This document shows positions 1 through 11,049 of a DNA stretch of 64,000 nt, one piece after another; the stretch's first letter is position 1, and each line of letters starts with the position of its first letter. The notes under the pieces are model-generated. The model was not told the DNA's origin, did not search any database, and was given only the letters and a program-made list of their open reading frames with translations. This stretch comes from Hetaerina americana (Eukaryota > Arthropoda > Insecta > Odonata > Calopterygidae): NCBI GenBank assembly GCA_022747635.1, contig JAKTNV010000007.1, positions 7,195,997 through 7,259,996 of the forward strand, in the 5' to 3' direction. The translations under genes and the position numbers were made by a program.

Positions 1-1750
1 GGGCTGTAGCCCATCGTTAGGGTTTCATCCTGTACATTTTAAATGGAATTACCTGCATAGTATAACTAGGAAGGAATCCAAAAAGAGATGACGAAATTCC
101 AGTACGGTAAAAAAAACACGGTCGAAGGCTTTGCGGAAATACTGCGACAGGATTGCGCTAAGGAAGATAAGTTTACAAGTGTCTAGGAAGGAGGAGAACT
201 GATAGAGGAGCCTTTAAGGGGAAGGGAAGATATTGAAGCACGGGAAACATTATTACTCTTGTGGAGTATTCCAGGAAAAATGGAGACAAAATAAAGAGCA
301 GGGAAGTGGCCATTGTAACCATCCCGCATAATGTATGCCCACACTGGAATTATGTCTACCTCACGTTACGGCAGGAAAATTCCACAATCGAGCGCACGTT
401 AACACGCCCGACCCCGATCGTATCCCCGATGTGTATCACTCACCCGTCATCTGTCACCGTACACAATGCAACGGGGATAAAAATATCCAGCTGGCTGATA
501 ACAGGTTAGGTCTGGCCTTATTCTGCCGTAGAGCTGACTACGCCACTGGCAATTAGGGCAGTAGCGGAAGGATTGCGTCAGATGGCGAAGAAAGATAAGA
601 GAGTTGATGACGGGGACGACGGACTACAACTGTAAGCAAAGACTCGGGAGAGCAAGGGTTACTTTCAGGGACTTCAAAAGAGGGGAGTTGACGTAAATAC
701 GAAGAAGGTAAGAAGAGCGCGTAAGGGGATATGTTGAGAGAGGGTTGACGTTGAAGGTCACGATGGTGGGGAGGGGGTCAGCGGGAAAACGGCAGGCAGG
801 AATTGTAATGAATATTGGACGGAATGGAGTTGAAGGCACATACTTCGTATGTAACATGGGAATAATTGAGGGAAACCGGTAAACATGTCAACCTTCCCGC
901 AAAAGTGGGTCATAGATATCAGATACTGCCCAAAACCTAAACATGATAGGTGCGTCACCAAATACGAGTAATTGGGTAAAAGTAAAGTCTTTCGGGAGTT
1001 CCTCGGGGAGAGAGATACACCCTCGTCAGGGTGTATCTCAGAACGCCCGAAAGCTTTGACTGTTATTGACAAAACGCGGCGGAAACCTCAGACTCCACGC
1101 GTGATTTGGCCATGACACAAGCAGAACACGGAATCCTGCTAAGCATGAATATTAAAACTCCACCCACGTCAGGGTTTCACCCTTCCTCCCCTTCGCTTCG
1201 TGCTGTCCAAAATTCCCATTCATTCCCACCCGCCAATCCAAACCGTCGCATTAACTCCGCTTCCACCCCTCCATAACATCGCACCTACCGCCCGTCCTTT
1301 AATTCACCTCCCCCCCCCAAAACGCCGAATCCGACACACACACCTTCGTTTGCCCCCTCCCCTTGAGCTCTGATCGGCTTCCACCTTCACGGCCGCACCT
1401 CCGAGTTTAACAATCTAACCCTCGCATCCTACATCAAAAGACCAGATTCCGGACTACGGATTAAAAAGCATCTACTAAAGTGACCATGGATGTGAAAGCT
1501 AAGCTCCTAGTAAACATTTAATCCTCCAGTGAAACAGCCCGACATCTCGCGTCTTAACCTTCAAAGCACTAGTTTCGACTCCAAATCGTCAAGGGGATAA
1601 GACAAGAATATTTTGACCACAACTTCCTTCCTACAGCATTGCTACATCGTTCCACATCTCGCTCTTTGTTTCTATATCCACATTTGCCCTTCTTAAACTC
1701 ACTTGGGGTTGAGAGTTACGTGGTGGGAATGTTGAGTGACGATCCCTATT
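1..1750. other. Unassigned intergenic stretch
   Basis: I see no gene in this stretch. A region around 530-760 on the plus strand is vaguely like worn LINE coding sequence, but with stops and no decisive motif. A hairpin at 989-1053 is listed separately. Around 1150-1450 the plus strand is C-rich and T-rich low-complexity sequence. Confidence 0.5.
989..1053. repeat. Two-step inverted repeat
   Basis: A perfect 12-bp stem pairs 1012-1023 with 1028-1039 around a 4-nt loop. Outside it, 989-1001 pairs with 1041-1053 with one mismatch in 13. The left arm carries 10 unpaired bases between the two stems and the right arm only one. No coding or element context was recognised. Confidence 0.75.
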
Positions 1751-2017
1751 AAATGAGAGCTTTTTCTGGTTTGTCAATAACAATGGAAATCGACATTTCG
1801 CTACCACGTGGCCCTCCGCCACGCCAACTGGTGGCGAGTAACAACAACACCCGTGACGCCGCGCATTGTGGCGAGACTTGCGCCGATTTTCGTCAAACCG
1901 GTGGAAGACCAGTGAAAGATGCTTCGCTGCCATTCATTAATTCCATTTCGCGGTCGATGGTGCTTCTACTCCCGAGAGTGAGAGGGAAGGGGAGCAAGGG
2001 ATGGTGGGTGGTGCTTA

Positions 2018-2518
2018 CTCATCTCGGTCGCCGTCCCCTCGATGCAAGGCCGCCCCGTCCTCCTCCTCAGCACTTCCCTCCTCCTCCTCCAACACCCCTT
2101 CCTCCTCCAACCCTCCCTCCTCCTCCACGTCCAGCGGAACAGCGACGAGCGCTTCCTGTTCCAGTTCCTCCTCCTCGAAGTCCCACTCGAAGAGGAACGA
2201 GAGCACGTCCTCGTCTTCGTCCGTCAGGCCGGCCTCGTCGTCCGCGTAACCTCCCTCATCCTCCATCTCCTCCTCATCCTCCTCTTCGTCCTCCTCCATG
2301 AGGACGTCCATGGGCGGCGGTGAGCCGATGATCGAGGGTTCCGAGAGACCCCGGAACCTCACGGCCTTCCTCGGCCGGGGCGGGGGCGCGGCCTCTCCGT
2401 CCCCGTCCCCCCCTGGGGGGGCCACGTTGGGCAGTGGTTCCGCCGCCGCCTCGACGTCCATGGCCACGCCCCCCGCCTCCTCCGGGGGCCCTCCCGGTGG
2501 CGCCTCGTCCACCTCCAT
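2018..2518 (-). CDS. Candidate acidic protein or exon (uncharacterised)
   Basis: This is an open minus-strand frame in a GC-rich island. From the first ATG (2518) it gives about 167 residues and stops at 2015-2017. The first third is rich in Pro, Gly, Ala and Glu. Residues 51-55 read KAVRF, which fits the RVxF consensus of protein phosphatase 1 docking sites. The second half is strongly acidic, with Glu/Asp runs broken by a hydrophobic patch (LSFLFEWDF). The frame overlaps a good 5' splice donor (GTAAGC, minus strand, first base 2018), so it may be a first coding exon rather than a complete gene. An in-frame TAG lies just upstream at 2564-2566, next to a weak acceptor-like TTTCTAG. I recognise no family. 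The opposite strand is a CTC/TCC-rich low-complexity tract, so chance openness is possible. The non-repetitive middle (around KAVRF to PPPMDVLM) is the main argument for real coding. Confidence 0.4.
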
Positions 2519-2559
2519 CCTCACCGGAGGTGCCCCAGGGAGGCGCTCCACCGAATCCC

Positions 2560-3450
2560 AGCTCTAGAAATCACCGTGACTCGCGGTCGGCGGTGCCGCG
2601 CAGAATCACGGAAACCTCCGCGGACTTCTCCTCCAACCGCACCCGCTTAACAAGAGTGCTCGAGATGCAAGTCTTCCACTCCCGACGGCGAGCGATGACG
2701 ATTAAGAAGGGCCAACAGCGAATGGCTCGCTCCTCCGATGATGCGAGACGAAAACTGTCACGGGAACACCGTTCGCCGGGTGGTCAATTATTATCCTCCC
2801 CCCCTCCCGGAGATGACGACGTAAGGCAATCCTCGCTCGCGAGGCTCCCTCCGTTCGCGTCGCACGGCTCGCCTCGTGTGCCCTCGCCTCGTCGTGGAGG
2901 GATCTCTCTCTCCCGGAGGAGGCGCCTCGCTCACAATCACTCCAACAGCAGGCGCGCAACCAAGTCCGCGGGAACCTCCGCCGCCCTCTCCCGCGACCCC
3001 TCTCCCCCCGCCCCGCTCGACACGACGAGTGCGCTCTTTCCGAAGGAGGAGTATCTGGAGTGGGGCTGGGAAACAAACGAGGAGAGGACGCCGGCGAATG
3101 ATTCACTCGCGCCTCGTCGTTCACGCGATCCTCCCGCGCACGAAACGGCGTCGCCAACAAAATATATCCCCCGCCGGTCAGTGGATCTGACCAAGGGGTG
3201 GTTCCAAGCTGGGATTGGGCATCCAGGGGCGGGGGGGTGAGTTCTTTACGATTCGCTACAACCCCCACACGCTCTATCAGAGAGACGCAGAGGGCGGTGC
3301 AGTGAGTGGGAGCAGACATTTCCAAGTGTCCGGTCACTCGAGTGCAGCACAAACACGCAAGGTATCCTCGGCAGAGTGAATGACGCATGAAGCGCACTCA
3401 AAGATGGAAGCGTGCTACGGGTCAAAGATGCGCAACAAATGGGTGCGCCG
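2560..3450. other. GC-rich island, no gene recognised
   Basis: This DNA is CpG-rich and lies immediately upstream (on the minus strand) of the acidic-protein candidate. Several overlapping frames are open on both strands, as expected in GC-rich DNA, but none shows a recognisable domain. It could be a promoter or 5'-UTR region for the minus-strand candidate; that is inference only. Confidence 0.35.
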
Positions 3451-3793
3451 ACTATACATTGTGTGTTTTTATATGTTTATACATATATATAAAAAAATGT
3501 ATATATGTATAATATGTGTGTGCATATATATATATATATACATACACGTAGAAGCACTCACGAGAGCAATGTAAAACTTGGACGGCACAATTAAACATAA
3601 AATATGCATACAAAAACACGTAACAGGACACGCATTTAATGTAATTGGAGCTTTCAGCCTTCTATTAGGTCTTCTACGCAGTCTGACCGCAAGAAGCCTG
3701 AGATAAGGCCAAAAGCTCCTACTATCTTAATGTGTCCTTTACTAGTTTCTTCTATGCACATTGTCCAAGTATCTATGTGTGTGTATATGTCTG

Positions 3794-3805
3794 TATATAT
3801 ATATG

Positions 3806-3861
<56 letters not shown>
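3794..3861. repeat. (TA)n microsatellite
   Basis: A nearly pure TA tract with GTA interruptions at its left side. A smaller TA run lies at about 3523-3541. Confidence 0.9.
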
Positions 3862-3863
<2 letters not shown>

Positions 3864-4081
3864 TACATACATACATAAAGGAGAATCGAGATACCGCTAG
3901 TAAACAAGAACACAGAGAAGCACATACATATAAAACTCAGATTAATTTCGAAATTTCGGTAACCAAACCATCTTTCTTTGAGGAAAGAAAGAACTGAGGA
4001 AAAGCTTTCAAGAGAAGAGGACCAGCGTCCATCCAGCAGCCGGGAGGAAGATTGTTTGGCTACCGAAATTTCGAATATGTT

Positions 4082-4087
<6 letters not shown>

Positions 4088-4139
<52 letters not shown>

Positions 4140-4182
4140 TGTTATATATATATATTTATTTATTATATATATATATATTTAT

Positions 4183-4258
<76 letters not shown>
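4088..4258. repeat. (TA)n microsatellite, compound
   Basis: A long TA tract interrupted by ATTTATT spacers near 4150-4185. It ends about 18 bp before SINE family 1 copy 1. Confidence 0.9.
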
Positions 4259-4265
<7 letters not shown>

Positions 4266-4274
4266 TAAACACAG

Positions 4275-4537
4275 TAATCAACCCGAAGGTCGGTTTAGTA
4301 GGTCATGGTAGAGATCACCCAGTACTAAGCCCTATACGGCATGTGAAAATTCACACATCAGGTAAGGGGGGCCAGTTCCTTTCCCTGTGCCGGTTACTGT
4401 TTCCCAGGAATACCTGGTACCCAAAATATCACTTTAGCTTGGGTGGAGCTGCAGGTGCCCAGAGTGCCTTGCCCGGGAATCGAACCTGGGACCCTCCGGT
4501 CAGCAGTCCAACGCTCTACCCACTGGACTACCACGAC

Positions 4538-4540
<3 letters not shown>
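4275..4540 (-). repeat. SINE family 1, copy 1 (tRNA-derived)
   Basis: Read on the minus strand, the element starts with a tRNA-like head at about 4540-4455. An A-box-like segment (TGGTAGTCCAGTGGGTAGAG) is followed by a B box (GGTTCGATTCC) in a T-arm-like context. A roughly 180-bp body follows. The same head and body recur at 37908-38175, 46795-47062 and 63588-63860, always in this orientation. The copy is enclosed by long TA tracts on both sides. The homology is seen directly; propagation by a partner LINE is inferred. Confidence 0.85.
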
Positions 4541-4586
<46 letters not shown>

Positions 4587-4803
4587 TATATATATAATAT
4601 ATTATATATATAATATATTATATATATAATATAGTATATATATATATATACTATATTATATATATATAATATTATATATATATATATATATAATATATTA
4701 TATATATAATATATTATATATATAATATATTATATATATAATATAGTATATATATATATATACTATATTATATATATATAATATTATATATATATATATA
4801 TAT
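4541..4803. repeat. TA satellite with 112-bp internal duplication
   Basis: After a pure TA run, a 112-bp pattern (about 4580-4691) is repeated immediately (about 4692-4803). Each unit has several TAATATATTA steps, then a palindromic TATAGTA...TACTATA block, then TAATATTA. The marker G residues at 4634 and 4746 fix the period at 112. Confidence 0.85.
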
Positions 4804-4809
4804 GAATAC

Positions 4810-6350
4810 ATACATATACATGTATATACACTCGGGCTGTGATCGCCTAGTCGCCCGCGGAAATTGTGCCCCAGCTGAAGGGGTGGGGGGGGGTTGCGCG
4901 GTGGGGGAGAAAGAGATAAGCGGTCGAGACAGGAGGAGATTTGAGGCGGGGGGTGGGAGGGTGTTATGCCCAGGCGACACACTTCTCGCGCTCCCCTTTC
5001 CTCACTCTCCGATAAAAGCCTAACGAACGCGCGCCGATGATGAACGGTTTCTCCGATGTCCAACGCCCACCCCCCCCCCCAAACCCCGCACCATACACCT
5101 GGGCAGGGGTCCGGTCTCCGGGTGCAGTGCGAGGATTTCACGAAGAGATTGGGACAACGGTGCGCTGCGATAAAAACTGAACAGACGGTGAGGACGGCCG
5201 AAAATTTTCGATTCCAATACCGATTGGAGTTCTCATGTCGATTCCGCCAATGCGGCGGGAAGAAGAAAATTCGCAAAGGAAGCAATTCGCGAGGGAAGGT
5301 TCTCGAGGGTGCGTGGTGCACCCGTGTGACCGAGCAGCACGTGACGGAGAGTGGGCGTGGGGGAGTTCTGAGTGTGACCTGAGGCGGGTGACAAAGAAAC
5401 AGCAGCGGCGAACTCGAGGGGGTTCCGACTCCCCCAATTGCCGACACCTCTGCTCACCCTAGGGTTGATTCGGTCGTGCCTAACTCTCAAGTCTGTGCAT
5501 GTCCACAGTGTGCCCCGTTCCTGTGACCCCTGTGACCTCTACCTCTCTCTCTCTCTAGCTCTCCTCCGTAATGCCCATGTCTTTAAGAAAATGGATCCGT
5601 GCGCCAAATCATTTGGGCAGAATGTGATTATTAGACGGTGTTTGGATGAGCAGTATGTTCGGTATATCTGGCTTTAAAGACAGTCAGCACTGCTTATATA
5701 AACCACGTCTTTGGATGCATGCCTCTTCACTGTCCGGAGACATGTTTTCGTTGGCTTTTATGTGCCATGTGGCGCAAGCCAAGGTCCATGGGTTACATCA
5801 CCCACGAGAAAGGAATTTTAATTTACCCCATTCTCCTTCCCCGCCCGCCCGGCCCGACAGGGGGCACTTCCGGCCGCCTCTTATCCCCAAGGGTCATACC
5901 CAAGGAGGTGGACAATGTGGACTAGGGTCACGCTACAGTCACGGAAGGAGCCTCCTGCTCGGGTTGGCATCGGTCAAGATCTCAGTTCATTCCGTCGCAC
6001 CCTCCGCGTCCCACTTCGATAACGTCTGAGACGAAGACCGTCACCTAAACTTTTAAAGATATCGCTCAACGAAAACTAAATCAAACGAAGATGACTAAGA
6101 GGATAATAAAAACGATGCCCTTATATTCAGACAAAAACCGGGTTATCGGCTTAAACGAATGAATTTGAGTCATTAAGGCAAACGCCATCACACAGTTGAT
6201 ACAACATGATGATGGCATCATTCGAAAGATGTTCCGATGCGAGGTATTCGAAAAAATATCGTTCCGATTTTAATGAGACAAGTCAAGATTCGCCACCAAA
6301 AAATAAACGTGCCTTGACAATGGGCTGAATTCCGAAACGTCCAACAGATT
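4810..6350. other. Unassigned, partly GC-rich
   Basis: 4850-5460 is GC-rich with several overlapping open frames and no recognisable domain. 5460-6350 is of mixed composition. I see no element ends and no gene. Confidence 0.4.
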
Positions 6351-6356
6351 CGAATA

Positions 6357-7311
6357 CAGGGTTCGTCCGGAAAATAAGTGTACTGAGCTCAGGAAAAAAA
6401 AAATTATTACACTTTTACATATCTTAAGCTAATATTCCTCAAAATAGGACCCTTGTGAGTCGATACACTTGTTCCAGCGGCGTTCCAATTCCTGGAACGC
6501 TCCCGCGAAGGCATCATCGGGAACCTCTCGAAGACACGTCGTCACGGCCTCTTTGACGGCGTCCAAAGTCCCGTATCGCGTTCCTTTCACACTCCTCTTT
6601 ATCTTCGGGAACAGAAAGAAGTCCGGTGGTGCCAAGTCCGGGCTGTAGGGCGGGTGCGGCAGCGTTGCCACGCCGTGCTTGGCCAAGAAGTCCGACACGA
6701 CAAGCGCGGTGTGAGACGGCGCATTGTCGTGATGCAGCCGCCAGATGTTTTTGATCGCTGGCCGGACGCGGGCGACTCGTTTTCGAAGCCTGTCGAGCAC
6801 TTGGACGTAAAATGCAGCATTTACAGTTTGTCGTTCAGGTACAAATTCGTAGTGGACGACTCCCCTTTTGTCAAAAAAGACAATGAGCATCGCCACATTT
6901 TCGTCGGTGAGTATCGTTGATGGGCGTCCAGGCCGTGGTTCGTCGTCGACCTCTTCTCTGCCCTCCACGAACATCTTGTGCCACCGAAAGATCATGTTTC
7001 TGGACATGGCTGACTCCCCGTAAGCCTGGTTAATCATACCGACAGTTTCGGTAGACGATTTCCCAAGCTTTACCGCAAATTTGATGGAATAACGCTGCTC
7101 CAAAAACTTCGGCATCGCGTTCCGTGACGTGGGTCGAGCGTGGAGGTTCGCGTTAACAGAGCTCCTCACTACACCACAGTTCAGAGCCGACTGCCTTTTT
7201 CAGCGTCGCTTGCCAACATACCCCCCTCCAATCGCAGCCCGTCAGAACGGTGCTGGGCGCGCCTGGAGCGGCGGGAAAAAATCAGTACACTTAGTTTCCG
7301 GACGAACCCTG
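6357..7311 (-). mobile_element. Mariner transposon with internal deletion, intact TIRs
   Basis: The element is 955 bp and flanked by TA on both sides (6355-6356 and 7312-7313), the Tc1/mariner target duplication. The 30-bp terminal inverted repeats (6357-6386 and 7282-7311) match at 29 of 30 positions. A full mariner is about 1.3 kb, so roughly 0.3 kb is missing from inside. The ends look intact, so the copy could be mobilised in trans if an active relative exists (inference). Confidence 0.93.
6429..7115 (-). CDS. Mariner transposase, internally deleted in frame
   Basis: The open frame runs from ATG 7115 (MPKFLEQ) to 6429, about 228 aa; full-length relatives have about 345. An upstream in-frame ATG at 7169 would add 18 residues that do not look like transposase. 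The N-terminal helix-turn-helix half is present, ending with GRPSTILTDENVA. The next residues (MLIVFFDKRGVVHYEF) belong after the first catalytic aspartate, so the usual TGDE-type block is missing. The later catalytic residues remain: HHDNAPSH, then SPDLAPPDFFLF, with 34 residues between the two aspartates, as in mariner DD34D enzymes. The C-terminus (RRWNKCIDSQGSYFEEY) is complete. The product should be able to bind DNA but not cut it. The reading frame survives the deletion, which is notable for a dead copy. Confidence 0.9.
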   Translation of the reverse strand: MPKFLEQRYSIKFAVKLGKSSTETVGMINQAYGESAMSRNMIFRWHKMFVEGREEVDDEPRPGRPSTILTDENVAMLIVFFDKRGVVHYEFVPERQTVNAAFYVQVLDRLRKRVARVRPAIKNIWRLHHDNAPSHTALVVSDFLAKHGVATLPHPPYSPDLAPPDFFLFPKIKRSVKGTRYGTLDAVKEAVTTCLREVPDDAFAGAFQELERRWNKCIDSQGSYFEEY

Positions 7312-7313
7312 TA

Positions 7314-7895
7314 GATGCGGCGATGCTTGATCTGAGTTCTACTACCACGATATCCGAATACGCCATGAGGTTTTGCGTGCTTTTAAGGGGGCAACGAGAA
7401 AGGGGTCACGCGTGGCGACAAAAATTCGCAGTTTGAATATCGCTTCCCTTTCCTTTTGGTACTGGCGAAGGCTTTCCGTGTCGTTTTCCGCGACCACGGC
7501 GTCGGCGGATGCGGGCCCCGATGACCGCCGAGGGCGCGCGACCCGAATCGCCGTCGCGTAAACCCGGAGGACAGTTCACGTTCGACTCGATGGGGGTCCT
7601 AGTCGAACTGAGGATTCGCTCGGAAAGAAATGAATTTCATTCAACGATATGAAATAATTCCCGGCGCGCGCTGCCAAGTCCCTTTATATACAACGCCTGA
7701 ATTGCGTCATCGCGTGAAAGTGCGTACGTAACTCGAGACGAGGTGTTGCATCTCCCACTCGGAGATGATTAATACTTAATTCGAAAGAATCACCTATGAC
7801 TGTAGAGGAGTCACACATTTCTCGGGCGGGATTCGTTCCCTCGAGGAGGGGGGAGGTCCCGAATACCGGAGTCATCAGCCGGCAAGGCAAGGGAG
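7314..7895. other. Unassigned
   Basis: No gene or element recognised. The part around 7500-7560 is CpG-rich. Confidence 0.4.
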
Positions 7896-7896
7896 A

Positions 7897-8322
7897 GTCG
7901 TATGGGATCCTCATGAAGCAGGGCTGATTGCCCAATCAGATCTCGCGCAGCGTAGAGGAGCCCGATTTGTAAAACGCTGTTTTGATAAAATTAGTAGCGT
8001 ATCAGAATTATTAATGGAGCTAGGCCGGGAATCACTCACGGAGCGAAGGTTAAATTACACATTACATCTCTTGCATAAATTGGACGGACGTCTCTTTAGC
8101 AGTGATGTTTAAAATATGTTATTACCCCCATCGTACTACAGTAGGAAAGATCGTGTCAATAAAATGAGAGAGATTATGTGTAGAACCGATAGTTTAAGAT
8201 GTAATTTTTTCCACGAACAATGAGGGATCAAAATGACTTTGCCCCACCGCCCTAGAGGGGGGTCAAAATGTATTCGGGGTCAAAAGTGGTCCACCACCTG
8301 CGACACACCCTGGCGGTGGCTA
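7897..8322 (+). mobile_element. CR1-like LINE, 3' fragment
   Basis: The translated sequence follows the conserved C-terminus of this LINE (WDPHE, then QRRGARFVKRC, then LGRESLTERRLNY), followed by its 3' UTR. It ends in the characteristic hairpin module (tgcgacacaccctggcggtggc, split here at position 8310). It is 5'-truncated at about the WDPHE motif and carries frameshifts. The same block recurs many times in this window. Confidence 0.85.
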
Positions 8323-8324
8323 CG

Positions 8325-8670
8325 TATGAATGAATGAGCATTATTCGTCGTCGACGTATAGAGTGGGAGGGGGGGTAAATGAATTCCCAAGGGGGTAGGA
8401 CGATCCCCGGGGAGGGCTTGCCGGGAATCGAGAGAACGGCGACCGGGAACAATCCCAATTGTCCCGCGGGAGTCGACGCGAGGACCTCAATAGCAACACA
8501 AGGCCGCCGCACTTCAGGAACCCCCATGCAAGTCGTATCGAATTTAAAAAAAACGTAATTCAAGCGATTTGCAATAACCCCAGAGGTAAAAATAAAAATA
8601 GACATCGCCACTTTTGATCAAGTTACAAATTTGCGTACCTTGGGAGCAATATTATTTATTATTAAGTAAT
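8325..8670. other. Unassigned
   Basis: No gene or element recognised between two LINE fragments. Confidence 0.4.
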
Positions 8671-8674
8671 CCAC

Positions 8675-8899
8675 TGGTTACGGTAAGTTTTGGATGGACA
8701 CAGCTACTAAATAAATATTTTGTGACCCCTAACTAAACACAATCCAGCAACCAGCTCTACATCTAGTCCCTCTTCATATCTGTGTACTTCCTTCTTCCCT
8801 TCATCCCGTCCATAATCCATATCCTGTTCCTACCCTTTCCTCGTTTGCCTAACATTCTCCCCTCTATTACAGTCTTCAACGTCCCACTGCCGACCGATA
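8675..8899 (-). mobile_element. LINE family B, 3' end fragment
   Basis: This block is about 80 percent or more similar by eye to 58296-58515, where the same strand continues into reverse-transcriptase C-terminal coding sequence. It is therefore a short 5'-truncated copy of that element. On the minus strand it covers the end of the reading frame and the 3' tail. Confidence 0.8.
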
Positions 8900-8904
8900 A
8901 CAAT

Positions 8905-9740
8905 AAAAATTCGACTCCGTGAACAGGAGAAGCATAATGACTAACCTTGGCGAAACAAGTGTTTCAAAACAAGAAGTTACGGCTATTAACATGAATATTT
9001 ATGTATAAATATAGTTATTTTTCTATCGATCTCTAGGCCCCGACGGCAGGAACAATGAAATGAGTTAGGGAATCAGGTGGGACGGTGTGCTTCGCACTTC
9101 TGACTGCAGGAAGCGGGTGCGTCGCGACATTCACGTCACGTGCTCTCAGTCGTGCACGATCATCGCGGGCCGGCATGCGCCACCATTACATCACTCGAAG
9201 CCACTCGTCACGAAAGCGACCTCCTCTCTCTCTCTCTCTCTTGCAGTCGTTCTATTCACTGCGGCATCCATTTCCTCTACCTTCCCAGGACGTGTCCTAC
9301 GTCATACCGTTTTCGTGCGGTAGTCATAGGTCATAGTACATTTCATGAAATATTTTAGTGCTGCAAATTTGAAGGAGCAGGTTTATTTTCTCATATAATT
9401 GGCATTAAACCGATACTTTCAATTAATGCAAGTCATCTTTCATCTCATGCAAGATTCGCCAACTAGACTGCGCAACAAATTAAATGTCAATCGGCGTTAA
9501 AATGCACCAGACACATCGAAATCGCGATGTCGAACTCGAGTTTCACTGCACACAATTAATCCGAGGAGTTTGTTTCTAACGCGACGAAGGAATCGAAATT
9601 TCGCCGAAAGGGCGTAACTGGGGGAGTCTTCCTGGCCAGACGGCAAGTGGTTGCAGGGGAAAGAATGGATGAGAAGATAATGAATTAATCCTATCAAGGA
9701 AGGAAGACTGGAAACCGTGAAAAATCGATGAAAGGTAAGA
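8905..9740. other. Unassigned
   Basis: No gene recognised. There is a short CT repeat at about 9225-9241. Confidence 0.4.
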
Positions 9741-9744
9741 AAAA

Positions 9745-9835
9745 CCCCTCCAGCGTCGGGATTCGAACCCGGAAGTTCCTTTCGCTCGGGAGAAAGAGGC
9801 CTTAGGGCACTGGATGAAACCGTGGGGGGTCACTC
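9745..9835 (-). repeat. tRNA-like sequence (probable SINE head)
   Basis: On the minus strand there is a good T-arm (CCGGGTTCGAATCCCGA) with a B box, and an A-box-like stretch about 50 bases upstream. The acceptor stem is not convincing, so a SINE head or a decayed tRNA copy is more likely than a functional tRNA. Confidence 0.5.
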
Positions 9836-9839
9836 CATC

Positions 9840-11045
9840 AGCGGAGGCGGCAGCGGTGGTGGTTGGCGGTGGAGGTGGGCTTCCACGTCGTACGTTTTCG
9901 AATGCGGTTCACCGGCTGTCGAAGTTGTTTAATCGAAACGGTGACCTCCGCTGCGAATTGACGTTAGTTCCATCGCGGACCCTAGGGCGGTGCGCTGCTG
10001 GAGGCGTCTACCACCGCCGAACGGGGGTGGCGGACCCCTGAGCACAGGACTGAATTCCACACACAAACACCCTCCAATAAAGCAGCGTATCACCGCAACA
10101 CATAGGGTCAGGGCCGGGCGAGGAGATGCCCAGGGAAGAGGTTAGGCTAGACGGGAAGTACTTATAAGATGGGGGCGGGCCACAACGCCCCAGCAGTGGG
10201 CTCATCGGTCCCGCCGGGAGTAGTTCTCCAACCCGAGGGCCCCGAAAGACGCCGTCCCAAAAGTCACCGGCCCAAGGCATACCCCGATAAAAGAGTACCC
10301 TCGGCGCCCTCCGGGCATAAGCGCCATTCCCGCATGATATTCACAACCCAGCACCTTTTTACGGGGCAAAAGATCCACTTCACGCGTGCGGTCAACCTCT
10401 CAACACGGGGTGACCTCAGCTGTCGAGTTCACAATCGGACAGCCGAGATGAAAGAGAGGGTCATCGACGCGGTCCGTTTCTTTCTTAGGCTGGTCGAAAA
10501 CAGGACAACAACTTTGGAGGAATCTCCTCGGATGGATTGCCGTTGCCGACACGCAAATTCCGCATCCGCGGAATCGCAAACGAGGGAGGTATTGGGGTGG
10601 GAGGTGATGGGAGCACGCGAAATATTATTACTCCACTCTTCCTCGCGAATGCAATGCGACGCCTGATTCTGCCGAGCCTTCTGGGCACAAGGGGGTCGCG
10701 AGGGGTCGAACGGCTGGCTGTCCCGTCCGGCACCCGAGGCGCGGGGACATGGTCGTGTGGGGGAGGGGAAGGGGGAATGACTGTTCGAGGGACTGGTTGC
10801 CGGGCTCTTTTGATCCCGGATGCCGAGAGAGAGGGAGGGGGAGCGAAGTGGAGGGACTGGCTGCGTCCGCCGCACTCAACCCCGCAAGTGGAGAGGGAGA
10901 AGAGGGGTCCATGGGTGGGAAGGCAGACGCGAGATTGGAGGAGGCCGGACGTCGGGTGCAGACGGGGTGCGGAGGGAGGCGTGGAGGGCAAACAGTGTCG
11001 TGCTCGATCCGCGCCGGCGAGGTCACTCACCGGTCGAGGAAAGAA
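9840..11045. other. Unassigned, GC-rich from 10500
   Basis: GC-rich DNA at 10540-11030 keeps frames open on both strands (up to 267 codons), but no domain is recognisable and codon composition tracks base composition. I do not call a gene. Confidence 0.4.
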
Positions 11046-11049
11046 ATCA

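Noticed and set aside
530..760. Possible old LINE reverse-transcriptase scrap
   Set aside because: A few residues resemble the stretch after the RT active site, but there is no clear motif and stops intervene.
2001..2323. Plus-strand open frames rich in Ser or Leu opposite the acidic candidate
   Set aside because: They are translations of a CTC/TCC low-complexity run, the reverse strand of Glu-rich codons, with no independent sequence features.
3480..4800. Tyr/Ile-rich open frames
   Set aside because: They are translations of TA and TATA repeats in all frames.
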